Of a stretch of 5,653 nt of DNA, positions 4,760-5,653 are shown piece by piece (position 1 is the stretch's first letter; every line of letters starts with the position of its first letter). A model generated the notes under the pieces. It saw only the letters and a program-made list of their open reading frames with translations. It ran no database searches and was not told the DNA's origin. A program made the translations under genes and the position numbers. The DNA comes from Bacteroidota bacterium (GTDB lineage: Bacteria > Bacteroidota > Bacteroidia > Bacteroidales > VadinHA17), in NCBI GenBank assembly GCA_016868515.1, contig VGGM01000115.1:1-5653 (forward strand), read 5' to 3'.

Positions 4760-5653
4760 ATGAAAGAGGCAAGTGATGTTTATTCGATAAAGGACCTTGA
4801 GTACTTCACCGGCATTAAAGCCCATACAATCAGAATCTGGGAAAAAAGGTATAACATCCTTTCACCGGAACGGACTGATTCGAATATAAGAATGTACAGT
4901 GAAGACGAACTCAAAAAGCTTCTGAATGTGGCCTACCTTAACAGGAATGGATTCAAGATTTCGAAGATATCCAGACTAAGCGAGGACGAGCTTAACAGCA
5001 CTGTGTTGTCGGTCAGCAGCAAATTTGAGGATCCCAATCAGGAGTTTCATCCGGGCAGGGCCCTGATGTCGGCGCTCAGGTTTGATGAGACAAAGTTTAT
5101 TGACACTCTTTTACCCTTCTTTGAGAATCACGGTTTTGAGATTACCTATTCAAGGTTTCTGGAGCACCTTCTCGACAATGCAAAGATCCTTTGGCAGACC
5201 GGCAGCCTGTCGCGCTCTCAGGAAAACTTCATCAGAACCATTGTCAGGGAACTGATGATTACCGAATACCATGCAATTGAGACCCCGGTTGAATACCCGG
5301 GGATAGTATTCGCAGTGGTAAACACCACCGGTCAGAATGCAGAAATCCCCCTGCTTTTCTGCAGGTTTGTGATCAGGAACATGGGATTTGATGTTATCTA
5401 TCCGGGAGAAAAGCTTCCGCCGGGAGAGGTCGCAGAGATACACAAGATGAGAAGCTTCAGCGTGATGGTTCTCAGCTACAGCAGTTCAGGCACCGGGGAG
5501 AGGAACCTTGAATACTACAGCGGACTGGGCAAAATGCTTGGATTAAGGAAAATCATACTGCTCAGCTATCCTGATGATGAGGACGTTTCGAAGTTCGACA
5601 ATATAATCGTAGCTTCCACAGCCGATTCGTTTTACAACGCAGTTTTAATGTTT
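4760..5653 (+). CDS. MerR-family regulator with a degenerate cobalamin-binding-like domain (C-terminus beyond window)
   Basis: The frame is open from the ATG at 4760 to the window edge: 298 residues and no stop yet. Residues 9-75 are a MerR DNA-binding domain in its Bacteroidota form: YSIKDLEYFTGIKAHTIRIW, EKRYNIL, then RTDSNIRMYSEDELKKLLNV and NGFKISKIS. Residues of about 98-175 match the helical cap of LitR/CarH-type light- and B12-sensing regulators, and 181-298 match the Rossmann-like B12 domain (MGFDVIYPGEKLP). The cofactor signatures are altered. The cap motif W-x9-EH is W145-x9-E155-N156. The segment that normally reads like PGExHExG is TGQNAEIP (190-197), so the His that coordinates cobalt is Ala194. 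It is therefore probably a B12-independent repressor or activator with an unknown signal. Its targets are not visible; self-regulation is possible. Confidence 0.9.
   Translation, partial: MKEASDVYSIKDLEYFTGIKAHTIRIWEKRYNILSPERTDSNIRMYSEDELKKLLNVAYLNRNGFKISKISRLSEDELNSTVLSVSSKFEDPNQEFHPGRALMSALRFDETKFIDTLLPFFENHGFEITYSRFLEHLLDNAKILWQTGSLSRSQENFIRTIVRELMITEYHAIETPVEYPGIVFAVVNTTGQNAEIPLLFCRFVIRNMGFDVIYPGEKLPPGEVAEIHKMRSFSVMVLSYSSSGTGERNLEYYSGLGKMLGLRKIILLSYPDDEDVSKFDNIIVASTADSFYNAVLMF

Noticed and set aside
5150..5443. Minus-strand ORF of 97 codons inside the MerR-family gene
   Set aside because: It overlaps a clear coding frame on the other strand and shows no independent start signals or known motif.

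Overview
The window looks like chromosomal DNA of a member of the Bacteroidota, probably close to the Bacteroidales or Marinilabiliales. Four things point there. There is a Bacteroidota-type LptE lipoprotein and a SecG with the conserved GVRKTADFLEK segment. A type IX secretion C-terminal domain is present. One gene has a perfect TAnnTTTG -7 promoter element. The gene order (σ54-type activator, lptE, TPR protein, secG, groES, groEL) is, as far as I recall, conserved in this phylum. Shine-Dalgarno sequences are weak or absent, as is usual there. I cannot name a genus.

Minus strand, read from 4034 down to 1. A tight four-gene operon comes first: a σ54 activator without a sensor domain (4034-2781), lptE (2797-2264, overlapping the activator by 17 nt), an unnamed protein with a C-terminal TPR-like segment (2257-1508, 6 nt gap) and secG (1505-1167, 2 nt gap). 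It ends at a hairpin followed by a T tract (1125-1092). After a 271-nt gap come groES (895-617) and the first 194 codons of groEL (582-1, cut by the window edge). The operon thus joins envelope biogenesis (LptE for LPS export, SecG for the translocon) to a regulator, with the GroESL chaperonin next to it.

Plus strand, from 4209 to the right edge. A divergent 174-bp spacer leads to a 125-residue secreted protein that is little more than a signal peptide plus a type IX sorting domain (4209-4586). After a 173-bp spacer comes a MerR-family regulator with a cobalamin-binding-like C-terminal half (4760 to the edge, incomplete) whose cofactor-binding residues appear to be lost.

The part most worth attention is the groESL upstream region (896-1166). 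It holds a good match to a σ54 -24/-12 promoter, a perfect 14-bp direct repeat with a 42-bp period, five TGACA/TGTCA pentamers, and a possible 45-codon Cys/His-rich ORF in which the DNA repeat is in frame. Some of these readings exclude each other, and they are reported separately. I see no mobile element, CRISPR array, tRNA or rRNA, and no obviously new multi-gene system; most of the window is conserved housekeeping DNA.
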